From NCBI RefSeq assembly GCF_002250565.1, contig NZ_NMVJ01000001.1, positions 310,001-374,000 of the forward strand: a stretch of DNA of 64,000 nucleotides, in the 5' to 3' direction. This DNA is from Parenemella sanctibonifatiensis (GTDB lineage Bacteria > Actinomycetota > Actinomycetes > Propionibacteriales > Propionibacteriaceae). Of this stretch, positions 1 to 9,460 are shown in pieces. Numbering within the stretch: position 1 is the stretch's first letter; the number at the start of each line of letters is the position of its first letter. The position numbers and the translations under genes were made by a program. The notes under the pieces were generated by a model that was not told the DNA's origin, made no database searches, and saw only the letters and a program-made list of their open reading frames with translations.

Positions 1-1
1 G

Positions 2-640
2 GTCGCCGCCGACGACGTCAAGGTGCTGGTGACCGGCAACCCGGCCAACACCAACGCCCTGATCGCCCAGCGCAACGCCCCCGACATCCCGGCCGAGCGG
101 TTCAACGCGCTGACCCGACTGGACCACAACCGCGCCATGACCCAGCTCGCCGCCAAGGCCGGCGTCAGCGTGAACGACATCACGAAGCTGACCATCTGGG
201 GCAACCACTCCTCCACCCAGTACCCCGACATCTTCCACGCGGAGATCAACGGCAAGCCGGCCGCCGAGGTCATCAACGACCAGGCTTGGCTGGAGAACGA
301 CTTCATCCCGACCGTCGCCAAGCGTGGTGCGGCGATCATCGAGGCCCGCGGCGCCTCCTCGGCTGCCTCAGCTGCGAACGCCACCGTCGACCACATGCGT
401 GACTGGGTGCTCGGTACGCCCGAGGGCAACTGGGCCTCGATGGCGGTGCCCTCCGACGGCTCCTACGGGGTCCCCGAAGGCATCATCTCCTCCTTCCCCT
501 GCACCGTCAGCAACGGCGAGTACAGCATCGTCCAGGGTCTGGAGATCGACGACTTCAGCCGCGCCAAGATCGATGCCAGCACTGCTGAGTTGGTCGAGGA
601 GCGTCAGGCCGTCACCGAGCTGGGTCTGATCGAGGCCTGA
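2..640 (+). CDS. mdh: Malate dehydrogenase, C-terminal part (5' end outside window)
   Basis: NAD-dependent malate dehydrogenase of the TCA cycle (malate to oxaloacetate, cytoplasm). The frame is open from base 2, so about 115 N-terminal residues, including most of the NAD-binding fold, lie outside the window; 212 residues remain. The fragment opens with the conserved [13 protein letters not shown] segment. The active-site motif [10 protein letters not shown] is present, with the catalytic His at fragment residue 69. The length from this motif to the stop fits the roughly 330-residue actinobacterial enzyme. A strong hairpin follows the stop. The identification is secure from the motif and end-to-end family likeness; the true start cannot be seen. 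Confidence 0.95.
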   Translation, partial: VAADDVKVLVTGNPANTNALIAQRNAPDIPAERFNALTRLDHNRAMTQLAAKAGVSVNDITKLTIWGNHSSTQYPDIFHAEINGKPAAEVINDQAWLENDFIPTVAKRGAAIIEARGASSAASAANATVDHMRDWVLGTPEGNWASMAVPSDGSYGVPEGIISSFPCTVSNGEYSIVQGLEIDDFSRAKIDASTAELVEERQAVTELGLIEA

Positions 641-657
641 GCCTCATCCTGGTCCAC

Positions 658-689
658 CTGGGCGGTCCCGACCTGTCGGGGCCGCCCAG
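658..689 (+). terminator. Rho-independent-like terminator after mdh
   Basis: The 12-base arms CTGGGCGGTCCC (658-669) and GGGGCCGCCCAG (678-689) pair at 11 of 12 positions around an 8-base loop. The T-rich tract TTCTGTCTGT follows. It sits 18 bases after the mdh stop and before the next rightward gene. Confidence 0.7.
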
Positions 690-748
690 TTCTGTCTGTC
701 GAGGCGGCGAACATTTCGGGTACGCCGGCAGCGCGGCATACTGGATCC

Positions 749-1234
749 ATGAGTCAGCCCACCGACCCCTATCAGGCCAACGGCAACGAGCAGGACTTCG
801 GTCCCTATTCGGCTGACTCTGCCGCTGATTTCTACGGCAATCCCACCAGCGCCGACTACTACGGGCCCTACTCCGCGGCCTCGGCGAGCTACCCCGACCA
901 TCTTCATTCGGCGTCGGCACCGCCGCCGCGCCAGCAGTTGCAGCCCAATCCCTACCTGCACCAGGCCAGCCCCTACAGCTCACCTGCCTACCGACCCGAC
1001 CCGCGTCGCAGCGCCTCCAACTACGGGACTCCGGCGCTGGTGCTGGGGATTCTGTCGATGGTGATGATGCCACTGCTGGGCCCGTTCGCGTTGGGGCTGG
1101 GAATCGCCGGCGTACGCAGCAATCCCGGCGGCGAGAACGGCACCTCGATCGCCGGCATCGTCATGGGCGCCTTGTCCACGCTGGGCATGATCGCCTTCGT
1201 CATGCTGATGGTGGTCGCCCTCGGCGTGTCCTGA
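749..1234 (+). CDS. DUF4190-type small membrane protein with Tyr/Pro-rich N-terminus
   Basis: Function unknown. The 161-residue protein has a disordered N-terminal half (about 1-90) rich in Tyr, Pro, Ser and Ala with many short Y-containing repeats. Two hydrophobic segments follow (about 94-122 and 133-160), separated by a short loop containing NPGGENG. The layout matches the DUF4190 family, which is common in actinobacteria as small two-helix membrane proteins with low-complexity N-termini. The ATG is the first in frame after the mdh terminator, so the gene is probably its own unit. It faces the convergent DUF3017/folD operon with 18 bases between the stops. The domain call is by eye from the paired hydrophobic helices. 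Confidence 0.75.
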   Translation: MSQPTDPYQANGNEQDFGPYSADSAADFYGNPTSADYYGPYSAASASYPDHLHSASAPPPRQQLQPNPYLHQASPYSSPAYRPDPRRSASNYGTPALVLGILSMVMMPLLGPFALGLGIAGVRSNPGGENGTSIAGIVMGALSTLGMIAFVMLMVVALGVS

Positions 1235-1252
1235 GGTTCAGGCACGTCTGAT

Positions 1253-1537
1253 TCACGTGCCGCCACCGGGCACCACGATCGCCAACACGATGATCGCTGC
1301 ACCCAGCAGGGTGTACCAGCCGATGTCGAAGCCACGGTCCCGCACCCGCAACAGACCGATCCGCTGACGAGACAGCACCAGCCGCAACACGGCACCCAGC
1401 ACCAGCCCGGCACCGATGACGACCGATCCGGTACGCCAGTGGCCCAGCGCCAGGATGACCATCCCCACCGCCCACGGCAGCAGCACCGCGAGCAGCGGCA
1501 GCCAGCCGGTGCCGCTGGAGCGGGGCCGCGCCATCAT
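1253..1537 (-). CDS. DUF3017 membrane protein
   Basis: A 94-residue protein with three predicted hydrophobic segments, starting MMARPRSSG. Role unknown. In many actinobacteria a DUF3017 gene lies directly after folD, as in the mycobacterial folD locus, and that arrangement is seen here. Its ATG overlaps the folD stop by one base (TGATG), so the two are almost certainly translationally coupled. A longer reading of this frame runs back into folD antisense-like sequence and is not credible, so the coupled ATG was chosen. It is the last gene of the leftward purine/folate operon. Confidence 0.8.
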   Translation of the reverse strand: MMARPRSSGTGWLPLLAVLLPWAVGMVILALGHWRTGSVVIGAGLVLGAVLRLVLSRQRIGLLRVRDRGFDIGWYTLLGAAIIVLAIVVPGGGT

Positions 1538-2394
1538 CAGTCCAGTCCTGCCAGCTGCTCGGCTCGGTCGACCACATTGGCCAGCAGCATCACCCGGGTC
1601 AGTGGACCGACTCCGCCCGGAACCGGAGCGATCAGCGAGGCGGTGTCGGTGACGTCGGCGGCGAAGTCGCCGACCAGCCCCTCCTCGGTGCGGGTGATCC
1701 CCACCGCGACGCACACCGCTCCAGGCCGGAGCATCTGGCCGGTCACCAGGTTCGGTACGCCGGCGCCGGCGATGACGACGTCCGCGGCACGGGTGTGGGC
1801 GGCCAGGTCCGTGGTCCCGGTGTGGCAGGTGGTGACGGTCGCATTGACCGCCCGGCTGGTCAGCAGCAGTCCCATCGGTCGCCCGATGGTGGTGCCGCGA
1901 CCGATCACGCAAACCTCGGCACCGGACAACTCGACACCGTGCGCGCGCAACATGTGCACGATGCCGCGGGGCGTACACGGCAGTGGCCCCTCGGCGTCCA
2001 ACACCAGCCGCCCCAAGTTGGTGGGATGCAGGCCGTCGGCGTCCTTGTCCGGATCCATCAACTCCAGCACCCGATCTTCGTCGAGATGCTTCGGCAGCGG
2101 CAACTGGATGATGTAGCCGGTGCAGGCCGGGTCCTCGTTGAGGCGGATCACCTCGGCCTCCAAGCCTTGCCGGGAGACCTCGGCGGGCAACTCCACCTGG
2201 ATCGAGGTGATGCCGACCTGGGCGCAGTCGCGGTGCTTGCCACGCACGTACGCCTGGCTCCCGGGGTCGTCGCCGACCAGGATCGTGCCCAGTCCGGGTG
2301 TGATCCCCTGGGCGCGCAACCGGGCCACCCGCTGACTCAGGTCAGCCTTGATGGTCTCGGCCAGCGGCTTGCCGAGCATCGGCGTCGCAGCCAT
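1537..2394 (-). CDS. folD: Bifunctional methylenetetrahydrofolate dehydrogenase/cyclohydrolase
   Basis: Interconverts 5,10-methylene-THF and 10-formyl-THF (NADP-linked, cytoplasm). This supplies formyl groups to PurN and PurH, which are encoded just upstream in the same operon. The 285 residues are the usual length. Visible hallmarks are the YVRGK segment with the catalytic Lys at residue 53, the PCTPRGI substrate-binding segment, and the [10 protein letters not shown] dinucleotide-binding loop, followed by the GAGVPNLV and GGVGPLT motifs near the C-terminus. It starts 24 bases after the purH stop and overlaps the DUF3017 start by one base. Nothing unusual was seen. Confidence 0.97.
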   Translation of the reverse strand: MAATPMLGKPLAETIKADLSQRVARLRAQGITPGLGTILVGDDPGSQAYVRGKHRDCAQVGITSIQVELPAEVSRQGLEAEVIRLNEDPACTGYIIQLPLPKHLDEDRVLELMDPDKDADGLHPTNLGRLVLDAEGPLPCTPRGIVHMLRAHGVELSGAEVCVIGRGTTIGRPMGLLLTSRAVNATVTTCHTGTTDLAAHTRAADVVIAGAGVPNLVTGQMLRPGAVCVAVGITRTEEGLVGDFAADVTDTASLIAPVPGGVGPLTRVMLLANVVDRAEQLAGLD

Positions 2395-2418
2395 CGAAAC
2401 TCCTCGTCCGGGAAGCGG

Positions 2419-3990
2419 TCAGTGGAAGAAGTGGCGGGTGCCGGTCAGATACATGGTGATGCCGGCCTTCTGTGCCGCCTGGATGACCTCACCGTCCCGG
2501 GTGGACCCACCGGGCTGGACCACCGCGCGTACGCCGCCGGCCGCCAGCACCTCCAGCCCATCGGCGAAGGGGAAGAACGCATCCGAGGCCGCCACCGAGC
2601 CGGCCGCCCGATCGCCGGCGCGTTCCACCGCGAGCCGGCAGGAATCGACCCGGTTGACCTGCCCCATGCCGATGCCGACCGCGGCGCCCTCGCTGGCGAG
2701 CAGGATGGCGTTGGACTTCACGGCGCGGCAGGCGCGCCACGCGAAGATCAGGTCGGCCTTGGCCTGCTCATCGGCAGGGTCGCCGCTGACGAGCTCCCAG
2801 ATGCCCGGGTCGTCACCCTCGGCGTCGATGGCGTCGGCATCCATGGCGAGCATGCCGCCCTCAATGAGCCGCAGTTCGCGGCCGCCGACGGCCCGGTTGT
2901 CGCACTCGAGGATGCGCAGGTTCTTGCGGCCCTTCAGCACCTCGACGGCGCCGTCCTCGTAGCCGGGCGCCACGATCACCTCGGTGAAAATCTTGGCGAC
3001 CGCCTCGGCCATCTCCACCGACACCGGCCGGTTGGCCGCGATCACGCCGCCGAAGGCCGACACGGGATCGCAGGCGTGGGCGAGCCGGTGGGCCTCGGCG
3101 ACGTCGACGCCGATCGCGATGCCGCACGGGTTGGCGTGCTTGACGATCGCGACCGCAGGCTCCTGGAAGTCGCCGGCTGCGCGGCGGGCGGCATCGGCGT
3201 CGACGTAGTTGTTGTAGGACATCTCCTTGCCCCACAGCTGCTTGGCGGTCGGCAGTCCGGCGCCGCCAGCGGTGTCGCGATAGATGGCGGCACCCTGGTG
3301 GGAGTTCTCGCCGTAGCGCAGGTCACTGACCTTCTCCCAGGTCCGGCCGGTCCACGGGCTGAAGTCGGTCTCGTCCTCGTCGAGGCCGCCCAGCCAGGTC
3401 GCCACCTGGACGTCGTACGCCGCGGTGTGCCGGAAGGCCTGCGCGGCCAGTTCGCGTCGTTCCTGGTGGGTGAATCCGCCGGCGGCGACCGCCATCGGGA
3501 TCCGCTCGTACTGATCCGGGGAGGTGATGATCGCGACGTTGGCGTGGTTCTTCGCGGCCGCACGCACCATCGCCGGACCGCCGATGTCGATCTGCTCAAT
3601 GCACTGCTCCTGGTCGCGGCCGGCCGCCACCGTCTCCGCGAAGGGATAGAGGTTGCTGATCACCAGGTCGAAGGCGCCGATGTCGTGCTGCTCCAGCTGC
3701 TCGCCGTGGCTGTGCTGCCGCAGGTCGGCGAGGATGCCGGCGTGGATCCGCGGGTGCAGGGTCTTGACCCGACCATCGAGCATCTCGGGGAAACCTGTCA
3801 CCTCCTCCACCGGGCGTACCGGCACGCCGGCATCCTGCAGCCGCTTGGCGGTGGAGCCGGTGGAGACGATCTCGACGCCGGCGCGGCTCAGTTCGGAGGC
3901 GACCTCGATCAGGCCTTCCTTGTCATAGACCGACACCAGGGCGCGACGCAGCGGGCGGCGTTCCTGCGGGGTCTCGGGCTGCTGACTCAT
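2419..3990 (-). CDS. purH: Bifunctional AICAR formyltransferase / IMP cyclohydrolase
   Basis: Catalyses the last two steps of IMP synthesis: 10-formyl-THF-dependent formylation of AICAR, then ring closure. The 523 residues match the family. The N-terminal methylglyoxal-synthase-like cyclohydrolase domain covers about residues 13-150 ([25 protein letters not shown]-like segment). The C-terminal transformylase domain contains the Lys-His pair KHANPCG at residues 284-285 and ends in the expected PGGSTRD and TGTRHFFH segments. Its start overlaps the purN stop by four bases (ATGA), giving direct coupling. FolD, next in the operon, makes its formyl donor. Confidence 0.98.
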   Translation of the reverse strand: MSQQPETPQERRPLRRALVSVYDKEGLIEVASELSRAGVEIVSTGSTAKRLQDAGVPVRPVEEVTGFPEMLDGRVKTLHPRIHAGILADLRQHSHGEQLEQHDIGAFDLVISNLYPFAETVAAGRDQEQCIEQIDIGGPAMVRAAAKNHANVAIITSPDQYERIPMAVAAGGFTHQERRELAAQAFRHTAAYDVQVATWLGGLDEDETDFSPWTGRTWEKVSDLRYGENSHQGAAIYRDTAGGAGLPTAKQLWGKEMSYNNYVDADAARRAAGDFQEPAVAIVKHANPCGIAIGVDVAEAHRLAHACDPVSAFGGVIAANRPVSVEMAEAVAKIFTEVIVAPGYEDGAVEVLKGRKNLRILECDNRAVGGRELRLIEGGMLAMDADAIDAEGDDPGIWELVSGDPADEQAKADLIFAWRACRAVKSNAILLASEGAAVGIGMGQVNRVDSCRLAVERAGDRAAGSVAASDAFFPFADGLEVLAAGGVRAVVQPGGSTRDGEVIQAAQKAGITMYLTGTRHFFH

Positions 3991-4664
3991 CGGGGTTCTC
4001 CTTCAGTGGTGGGGGTCGGGGTTGTCGCCGGGCGCAGGCCCGGGGTGAGGTGGTCGTGCGGGACGCCGGCGGCGATCTCGGCGCAGACCTGGACCAGCAG
4101 CGGCCGCTCGACCTGCTTGATGCGTTCGTGGAGCGAGTCGACGGTGTCGGTGGGCAGCACGCGTACGGCCTCCTGGGCGATGATCGCGCCCGTGTCCAGG
4201 CCGGCATCGACCCAGAACACCGAGGTGCCGGCAACCCGTACGCCGGCAGCGAGTGCGTCGCGGGGGCCGTGGACCCCCGGGAAGGAGGGCAGCAGCGAGG
4301 GATGGGTGTTGATCATCCGGCCGCCGAACTCTGCCAGGAATGCCGCACCGACCAACCGCATGAAACCGGCGCTGACCACCAGGTCCGGATTGTGAGCGGC
4401 CACGGCGTCCCGCAGCCGGGCATCCCATGCGGCCCGATCAGCGCCACGTTCCAGGACCACGGTCTGGCTCGGGACGCCGGCAGCGCGGGCATGCTCGTGT
4501 ACGCCGGCCTCGGCCCGGTCGCTCACCACGGCGACCACGTGGGCCGGCACCTCACCGGTGCTGCAGGCGGCGATGAGGGCCTGCGCCAGGCTGCCCGATC
4601 CGGAGGCGAGCACGACGATGCGCGGCGACGATCCCGATGCCGGGGGCTCCGTGGTTGCAGACAC
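3987..4664 (-). CDS. purN: Phosphoribosylglycinamide formyltransferase
   Basis: 10-formyl-THF-dependent GAR transformylase, step 3 of purine synthesis. It is 225 residues, slightly longer than E. coli PurN because of a 12-residue N-terminal extension. The glycine-rich opening [12 protein letters not shown] (20-30) replaces the usual ASGxGSN sequence but keeps the loop shape. Catalytic Asn119 and His121 lie in [13 protein letters not shown], and Asp157 in DAGLDTG. The stop overlaps the purH start (ATGA). The upstream PerM-like gene ends 33 bases before this ATG, so one transcript is likely. The same three-gene order occurs in mycobacteria. Confidence 0.96.
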   Translation of the reverse strand: MSATTEPPASGSSPRIVVLASGSGSLAQALIAACSTGEVPAHVVAVVSDRAEAGVHEHARAAGVPSQTVVLERGADRAAWDARLRDAVAAHNPDLVVSAGFMRLVGAAFLAEFGGRMINTHPSLLPSFPGVHGPRDALAAGVRVAGTSVFWVDAGLDTGAIIAQEAVRVLPTDTVDSLHERIKQVERPLLVQVCAEIAAGVPHDHLTPGLRPATTPTPTTEGEPR

Positions 4665-4697
4665 AGCCCAAACCCTAGTTGGTCAGCGGACAGTTGG

Positions 4698-5939
4698 TCA
4701 GTTTGCCGAGCTGGCGGCAGCGTCCGTTCGTGGCGGACGCCGCACGAGTCCCCACACCAGACCGACCGCGACGCCACTGAGGCCCAACACGCCGGGTGCC
4801 AGCAGGGCCAGCTCGATCAGCCGCGGGCCCAGGTCGACCAGTCGTCCGGTGCCGAGGTTGCCCGTCGACAGCCACGCGAACAGCAGCAGCACTGCGGCGG
4901 CGCCCACTCCCGCCAGACCACCGGCCAGCGCGGTTTCGTCGAATCGGGCCCGCGGCCGCGCCTGCACCACCCATCCGGCCGCGACGGCACCCGCGAGGAC
5001 GCCCACCAGCAGCCACAGCCACGGGGCGGCGGTCTGGGTGCCGGCCTCGGGCACCACGGCCAACACCGGGATGCCGGGCATCAGGCCAAGTTGGGTCGCC
5101 GCTGGGGAGACCAGCGAACCGTCACCCAGGGTGAAGCCGGCGCCGAGGACGTAGGAAACCACCCACAGCAACAGGTTGGGCAGATAGGCGAGCTGGGCCA
5201 GCAGCATCACCAGGTTGCCGACCCAGCCGAGGTGCAGGTGGTCGGCCAGTCCGATCATCCGAGCGCCGCCGTCGACGACGGCGTACGCCAGCACGGCGCT
5301 GGCGGCCGCCGTCAGCACCAGCAATGACGCCAGCACAGCGCGCGGCACCGCTCGCAACCACCGGGGCCAGCCGCGCCAGGGCAGCTGGGAGGCTCCGGCG
5401 TACGCACCCCACAGCGCACCGATCGCGGCGATGACGGTGCCGGCGATGGCGGCTCGGATCAGTTGTTCCTGGCTGCCGAGGGTGCCGGCCACGGTCAGCA
5501 GGGGCACCAGGTAGCCGGCGGCAGCGATGCCGGCCGGGCCCAGCAGGGCAGCCAGCGGCGGGTCGTCCTTGCCATCCGGTTGGGCGATCCGGGCGGCCCA
5601 GCCGGTGAGCCAGTGCAGGATCAGCACCATCAGGCCGGTGAAGCCGAGTGGAGTCAGCGTCACCAGGACCCCGTCGATCACGCCGCCGGCGCCGTTGGCG
5701 AGCAGCCAGAACTGGGTGCCGAGCTGGACCGGGAAGCCGCCCACCGGGGCCGACACCCAACCGACCCCGGCGATCGCGGTCGCCAACAGCCAGCCCGCCG
5801 CGGCAGCAGCGAGCCCGGCCAGCGCCGCCGCCACCTGCCACGGCAACCACCGCTTCAGCGGATGCTCCTGATCCGGTTCCGGGTCTGGTCGAGTCACGCG
5901 CAGCCGGGTTGCTGAACGTGGGCTCCTGGGGCTTGGCAC
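4698..5939 (-). CDS. DUF6350 (PerM-like) polytopic membrane protein
   Basis: A 413-residue integral membrane protein with about eight to ten hydrophobic segments, first gene of the purN-purH-folD operon. In mycobacteria the gene directly before purN is perM, an integral membrane protein linked to cell division and persistence; this protein has the same position, size and topology. The start was chosen as the GTG at 5939, because GGGAGGA lies six bases upstream. The longer frame begins with a TTG that has no ribosome-binding site. Function here is inferred from position and topology only. Confidence 0.75.
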   Translation of the reverse strand: MPSPRSPRSATRLRVTRPDPEPDQEHPLKRWLPWQVAAALAGLAAAAAGWLLATAIAGVGWVSAPVGGFPVQLGTQFWLLANGAGGVIDGVLVTLTPLGFTGLMVLILHWLTGWAARIAQPDGKDDPPLAALLGPAGIAAAGYLVPLLTVAGTLGSQEQLIRAAIAGTVIAAIGALWGAYAGASQLPWRGWPRWLRAVPRAVLASLLVLTAAASAVLAYAVVDGGARMIGLADHLHLGWVGNLVMLLAQLAYLPNLLLWVVSYVLGAGFTLGDGSLVSPAATQLGLMPGIPVLAVVPEAGTQTAAPWLWLLVGVLAGAVAAGWVVQARPRARFDETALAGGLAGVGAAAVLLLFAWLSTGNLGTGRLVDLGPRLIELALLAPGVLGLSGVAVGLVWGLVRRPPRTDAAASSAN

Positions 5940-6046
5940 TGGGTGTCCTCCCAACAAAAATGGTCTCGGTCGACCCGACCGAGTATCGTGGGCTTCCTCT
6001 GCCCGCTCGCGGGACCGTCACATTTGCCTCTAGGGAAGGAGTCCGC

Positions 6047-7792
6047 GTGTCCGATGAGACACCGCGTCGCGCTCGTCGCGCGCTCCCTGAACCCTCCGAG
6101 CCGAACGCCTCAACCCTAGACGAAGGCCCGGACGAGCCCGCCGTCGAAACGCCGCGGGGCCGCCGACTTCTCGGAGTTGTCGCTGATCCGGAGCCGCAGG
6201 TGGCCGAGGAGTCGCCCGCCGACGACGATGCCGAGGACACCGCCGCGGAGGCCGAGGAGAGCGAGCCCGAGACTGTCGATGACGACAGCGCCTCGGACAG
6301 CGAGGACCTCGAGCCCGAGGCTGAGGACGCCGACACCAGCGCCCCGACCCCGGCCTCGACCATCGGATCCGGCAGTGCCCCGGAGTTCCTGGCGCCCGGC
6401 GCCATCCACGATCGTCCCAAGCAGTTGCAGACCCGGCAGCAGGCCGAGCGCCGCGCCAGCACGGTCCGCGCCAGTGACATCGCCGTCCACGCCACGGCCC
6501 CGGAGTCCAAGCGCGGTGTCCGCACCAGCATTGCCGTCGGGATTGCCGCGGCCACCGTCATCGTCGCCCTCGTCGCCGCCTTCGTGCTGCCGATGAATCG
6601 TGGCGAGATGGCCGCTTCTCCCTCGGTGCCCGCCACTGATCCGGAGCCGACCCAGGTGGACAAGCTCACGGATGTCTCGATGCTCGACCCGGTGGACCTG
6701 TCGGCCATCGGCGGCCAGACCTGGCAGGTCGAGGAGACCACCGAGCAGATCACGGCCGAGTCCAGCCAACCGCGCTGCATCCAGATGAACGACCCGAGCG
6801 CACCGGTGCCCAGCGAAGCCATGCTGCGGACGCTGACGGTGCCCGGATCGGTCACGGCGGTGCTGCACCGCGCTGAGGCGTACGCCGATGTCGCCGCCGC
6901 CGAGCAGGTCTTCGACCTGCGCAAGGCCCAGTTGGGTGACTGCACCCTGCAGCCGCTCTACATCATGGGTGCCGCGGAGATCTCCCAGCTCGGCGACGAG
7001 GCCGTTGCAGTCCAGGTGGTACGTCAGGAACAGACCGCCGAATATCACGTTGTTGCGCTGGTGCGCACCGGATCGGCGATCAACGTGGTCGACATTGTCA
7101 CGGCCGAGCGCCCCGCCGACACCCGCGAGCTGGCCCAGGCCATGACCGGTGCGGTGGATCGTCAGTGCAGCCTGACCGGCGGCCTGTGCAGCCTCGATCC
7201 GGAAGCCACCCCGACCCCTCCGCCCGCCAGTGGCGCCACCCCGGGCTGGCTCGCCGGCGGCGACCTGCCACGGGTACGCCCGGGCTCGGGTCGCTGGAAC
7301 GCCTTGGATCCGACCACCAACATCGACTTGACCACCACCCAGTGTGAGGCGGTCGACTTCGCCGAGGACGCTGGCCCGGACGAGCGCGAGCAGCGGACGT
7401 ACCTGTTGGCCGATGACCCGCGGGCGCCGACCGACTTCGGTGTGGACCAGCTGGTGCTGACCTTCCCTGACGAGCAGAAGGCACAGGAGTACGCCGAGAC
7501 CATCCTCACCAACATCGAGGAGTGCCCCGAGCGCAGCCTGACCCCGCGCGTCGAGGACCCCGTCCCCTTCGAGGGCCAGGGTGTCGACGGAGCGACCTAC
7601 TCCGGCAGCACCATCAAGGTCACCCAGGCCGTCGGACAGGGCCAGTCGGCACAGTTCCGGGTCGCGATCCTCACCCAGGGCAACACGATGGTCTACCTGT
7701 TGATGACGCCTCGCGAGGACTTCAACTGGACCGACGAGCAGTGGACCGCCGTCGCCAAGCGCGCCGGCGAGCGGCTGACGCAGGCTGCCTGA
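6047..7792 (+). CDS. Single-pass membrane protein with two tandem PknH-sensor-like extracellular domains
   Basis: A 581-residue protein of unknown function. Residues 1-157 are cytoplasmic, very acidic (long Glu/Asp runs) and contain a PRGRRLLG segment. A single membrane helix spans about 160-184. The rest is outside the cell and shows two similar halves, each with a Cys pair (about Cys244/Cys298 and Cys432/Cys491) and a closing hydrophobic strand pattern. A Pro-rich linker separates them. This resembles the disulphide-bonded extracellular sensor domain of mycobacterial PknH-type proteins, but no kinase domain is present. The GTG start is preceded by AAGGAG at a good distance. It is divergent from the PerM-like gene (107 bp between starts). 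The domain likeness is by eye. Confidence 0.65.
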   Translation: MSDETPRRARRALPEPSEPNASTLDEGPDEPAVETPRGRRLLGVVADPEPQVAEESPADDDAEDTAAEAEESEPETVDDDSASDSEDLEPEAEDADTSAPTPASTIGSGSAPEFLAPGAIHDRPKQLQTRQQAERRASTVRASDIAVHATAPESKRGVRTSIAVGIAAATVIVALVAAFVLPMNRGEMAASPSVPATDPEPTQVDKLTDVSMLDPVDLSAIGGQTWQVEETTEQITAESSQPRCIQMNDPSAPVPSEAMLRTLTVPGSVTAVLHRAEAYADVAAAEQVFDLRKAQLGDCTLQPLYIMGAAEISQLGDEAVAVQVVRQEQTAEYHVVALVRTGSAINVVDIVTAERPADTRELAQAMTGAVDRQCSLTGGLCSLDPEATPTPPPASGATPGWLAGGDLPRVRPGSGRWNALDPTTNIDLTTTQCEAVDFAEDAGPDEREQRTYLLADDPRAPTDFGVDQLVLTFPDEQKAQEYAETILTNIEECPERSLTPRVEDPVPFEGQGVDGATYSGSTIKVTQAVGQGQSAQFRVAILTQGNTMVYLLMTPREDFNWTDEQWTAVAKRAGERLTQAA

Positions 7793-7819
7793 CCACCCCC
7801 CGGCTGAGCCGTACACCGC

Positions 7820-8758
7820 TCAGCGCGGCAGGTGTCGCCGCGGCGCCATTCTGGGGCCGCGTCGGGGCCGGGTCGCACCGGCCATTTCCAACAGTCGCTG
7901 CACCCGATAGCGGTGTCCGAGGTAGGGCTGCAACAGTTCGGCGGCGCGCGCATCATCGGCCTCCCGCTCCCCCGCCAGCGCCCAGCCAATGTTCTTGCCG
8001 ACGTGGTAGTCACCGAGGCTGATCGCGTCCGGGTCGCCGTGGGCTCGCTGGCGTACCTCAGCAGAGGTCCAGGGCCCGACGCCGGGCACCGCCTGCAGCC
8101 GTCGATCGGCGTCTTGGCTGCTCATCGCCAGGCTCTCCTCGAGCCGGTCCGCCACAGCGGCCGCCCGCACCACGGCTGCGCTGCGTTCGGGACCGACGGG
8201 CATCCGGATCCATTCCCAGCTGGGGATCTGGCGTACGGTCTCCGGCCCCGGCGGCACCATCAGCCCCAGCTCTTTCACTTCCGTCGCTGATCCGGGCGCC
8301 GGACTCCCGTAGGCCCGCACCAGCCGCCCCTGCCCCCCGAACGCTTCCTGGCCGGTGACTTTCTGCTCCAGGATCGCGGCGTACAGGGCCGGCCACACCA
8401 TGCCGCCGCGGGTCACCCGCCAATGCCGGTGGCGCTGCCAGGCCTGCTGCAGCACCGGATGCTGGGGCTGGAAGTCACCCGCGGTGTCGTCGGCATCGCC
8501 GAGCATCGCGGGCAACTGGTCCAGCACCCAGTCCGACCCGGCCCCCCATGCCTGCGCGCGCACCTCACGCAGGTCGGCCCGGACGCTGACCGCCAGCGTC
8601 GCGGGCCCCGCTGGCGTGAGCAGACCACGCCAGTGCCGCCCCGCTGTGATCCGGTACGTCGGGTCCCCCGACCCGCGTCGCCAGGTCGACCACAGCGAGG
8701 CCAACTCAATCGGCCGGTCCGAGATCCAGACCCGCACGTCTTCCGTTTGTCCGGTCAC
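7820..8758 (-). CDS. AlkA-type DNA-3-methyladenine glycosylase
   Basis: Base-excision repair glycosylase of the helix-hairpin-helix GPD superfamily. The 312-residue protein has the HhH motif AVPGVGPWTSAEV at about 223-235, followed by the GPD loop with the catalytic Asp250 (ISLGDYHVGKN). The N-terminal half (about 1-120) is the variable AlkA_N-like region. The start is the GTG that overlaps the stop of the TetR gene (GTGA), which indicates coupling; longer readings run into tetR. Pairing with a TetR-family gene could mean shared control, but no alkylation-response gene such as ada is nearby. The iron-sulphur Cys cluster of EndoIII/MutY is absent, which supports the AlkA side of the family. 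Confidence 0.85.
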   Translation of the reverse strand: MTGQTEDVRVWISDRPIELASLWSTWRRGSGDPTYRITAGRHWRGLLTPAGPATLAVSVRADLREVRAQAWGAGSDWVLDQLPAMLGDADDTAGDFQPQHPVLQQAWQRHRHWRVTRGGMVWPALYAAILEQKVTGQEAFGGQGRLVRAYGSPAPGSATEVKELGLMVPPGPETVRQIPSWEWIRMPVGPERSAAVVRAAAVADRLEESLAMSSQDADRRLQAVPGVGPWTSAEVRQRAHGDPDAISLGDYHVGKNIGWALAGEREADDARAAELLQPYLGHRYRVQRLLEMAGATRPRRGPRMAPRRHLPR

Positions 8759-9357
8759 GATTCGGACTGCCCCGCCCCGTCGGGGAGCCGCAAGACAGCC
8801 GTGACCGCCGGCATCAGCACCGATTCGAGCATCGTGTACTTCTGGGCGACCGGCAGCGAATGCAGCGCACCGACGCCACACAGCGAGGTGTATCCGTGCA
8901 CGGCCGACCACAACGTGACGGTGTGGCGAAACAATGCCGCCTCGTCGGCGTCCGGCAGCGCCTCCCGCACGAGCTGCACCAGCAGCCGAAACGGGTCCGG
9001 ATCCTCAGACGGGTGCATCGGTTGCCGGCTGACCAACGCCCGGAAGAGGTCAGACTCCTCCACCCCGAAACCGAAGTAGCCCCGGCCGGCCGCCAGCAGC
9101 ACCTCGGCATGACTCGCGCCGGGCGCCAGCCACGCCAGCTCCAAACAGATCCGCCGGTGCAGCGCGGCGAGCGCGGCCTGAAGGATCGCGTCACGGAGTT
9201 CATCCTGGCCGCTGAAGTGCCGGTACGCCGCCGAGGCCGAGACCCCTGCTCGCCTGGCCACCTCGCGCAACACCACGGCCTCGGGTCCCCCGTCGGCGGC
9301 GAGCTCGACCCCGATCCGCACCAACTCGGCGCGGAGGTTCCCGTGGTGGTAGGCCAT
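8755..9357 (-). CDS. TetR/AcrR-family transcriptional regulator
   Basis: A 200-residue repressor-type protein. The N-terminal HTH is clear: LREVARRAGVSASAAYRHFSGQDELRDAI at about 31-59, typical of TetR proteins. The C-terminal ligand domain (about 75-195) resembles the TetR_C_33-like group, but the ligand is unknown. It is divergent from a DUF1772 membrane-protein gene, and an inverted repeat starts at the base next to its ATG, as expected for autoregulation and control of the neighbour. The downstream glycosylase gene overlaps it by four bases and would be co-transcribed. Confidence 0.9.
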   Translation of the reverse strand: MAYHHGNLRAELVRIGVELAADGGPEAVVLREVARRAGVSASAAYRHFSGQDELRDAILQAALAALHRRICLELAWLAPGASHAEVLLAAGRGYFGFGVEESDLFRALVSRQPMHPSEDPDPFRLLVQLVREALPDADEAALFRHTVTLWSAVHGYTSLCGVGALHSLPVAQKYTMLESVLMPAVTAVLRLPDGAGQSES

Positions 9358-9388
9358 GTTGACAGTGTTAACCCAGGCGACCTATCGT
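9358..9388 (+). promoter_or_regulatory. Candidate TetR operator overlapping a TTGACA promoter
   Basis: GTTGACAGTGTTAAC (9358-9372) is an inverted repeat with six of seven pairs around a central G. It touches the tetR ATG on one side. Inside it is TTGACA (9359-9364), 18 bases before TATCGT (9383-9388), a plausible promoter for the DUF1772 gene. Further half-site-like words TGTCAAC and TGTTTAC lie downstream (about 9388-9394 and 9414-9420). Binding by the adjacent TetR protein would block both directions; this is inferred. Confidence 0.5.
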
Positions 9389-9460
9389 GTCAACGCACCA
9401 TTAATGTGCACGGTGTTTACATTGCTCGCAATCCTGTCCGCCAACCCGAGGAGTTCCGTC

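Noticed and set aside
1795-4395. An 866-codon open frame on the plus strand
   Set aside because: Antisense to folD, purH and purN over its whole length; no recognisable domain and no start signal.
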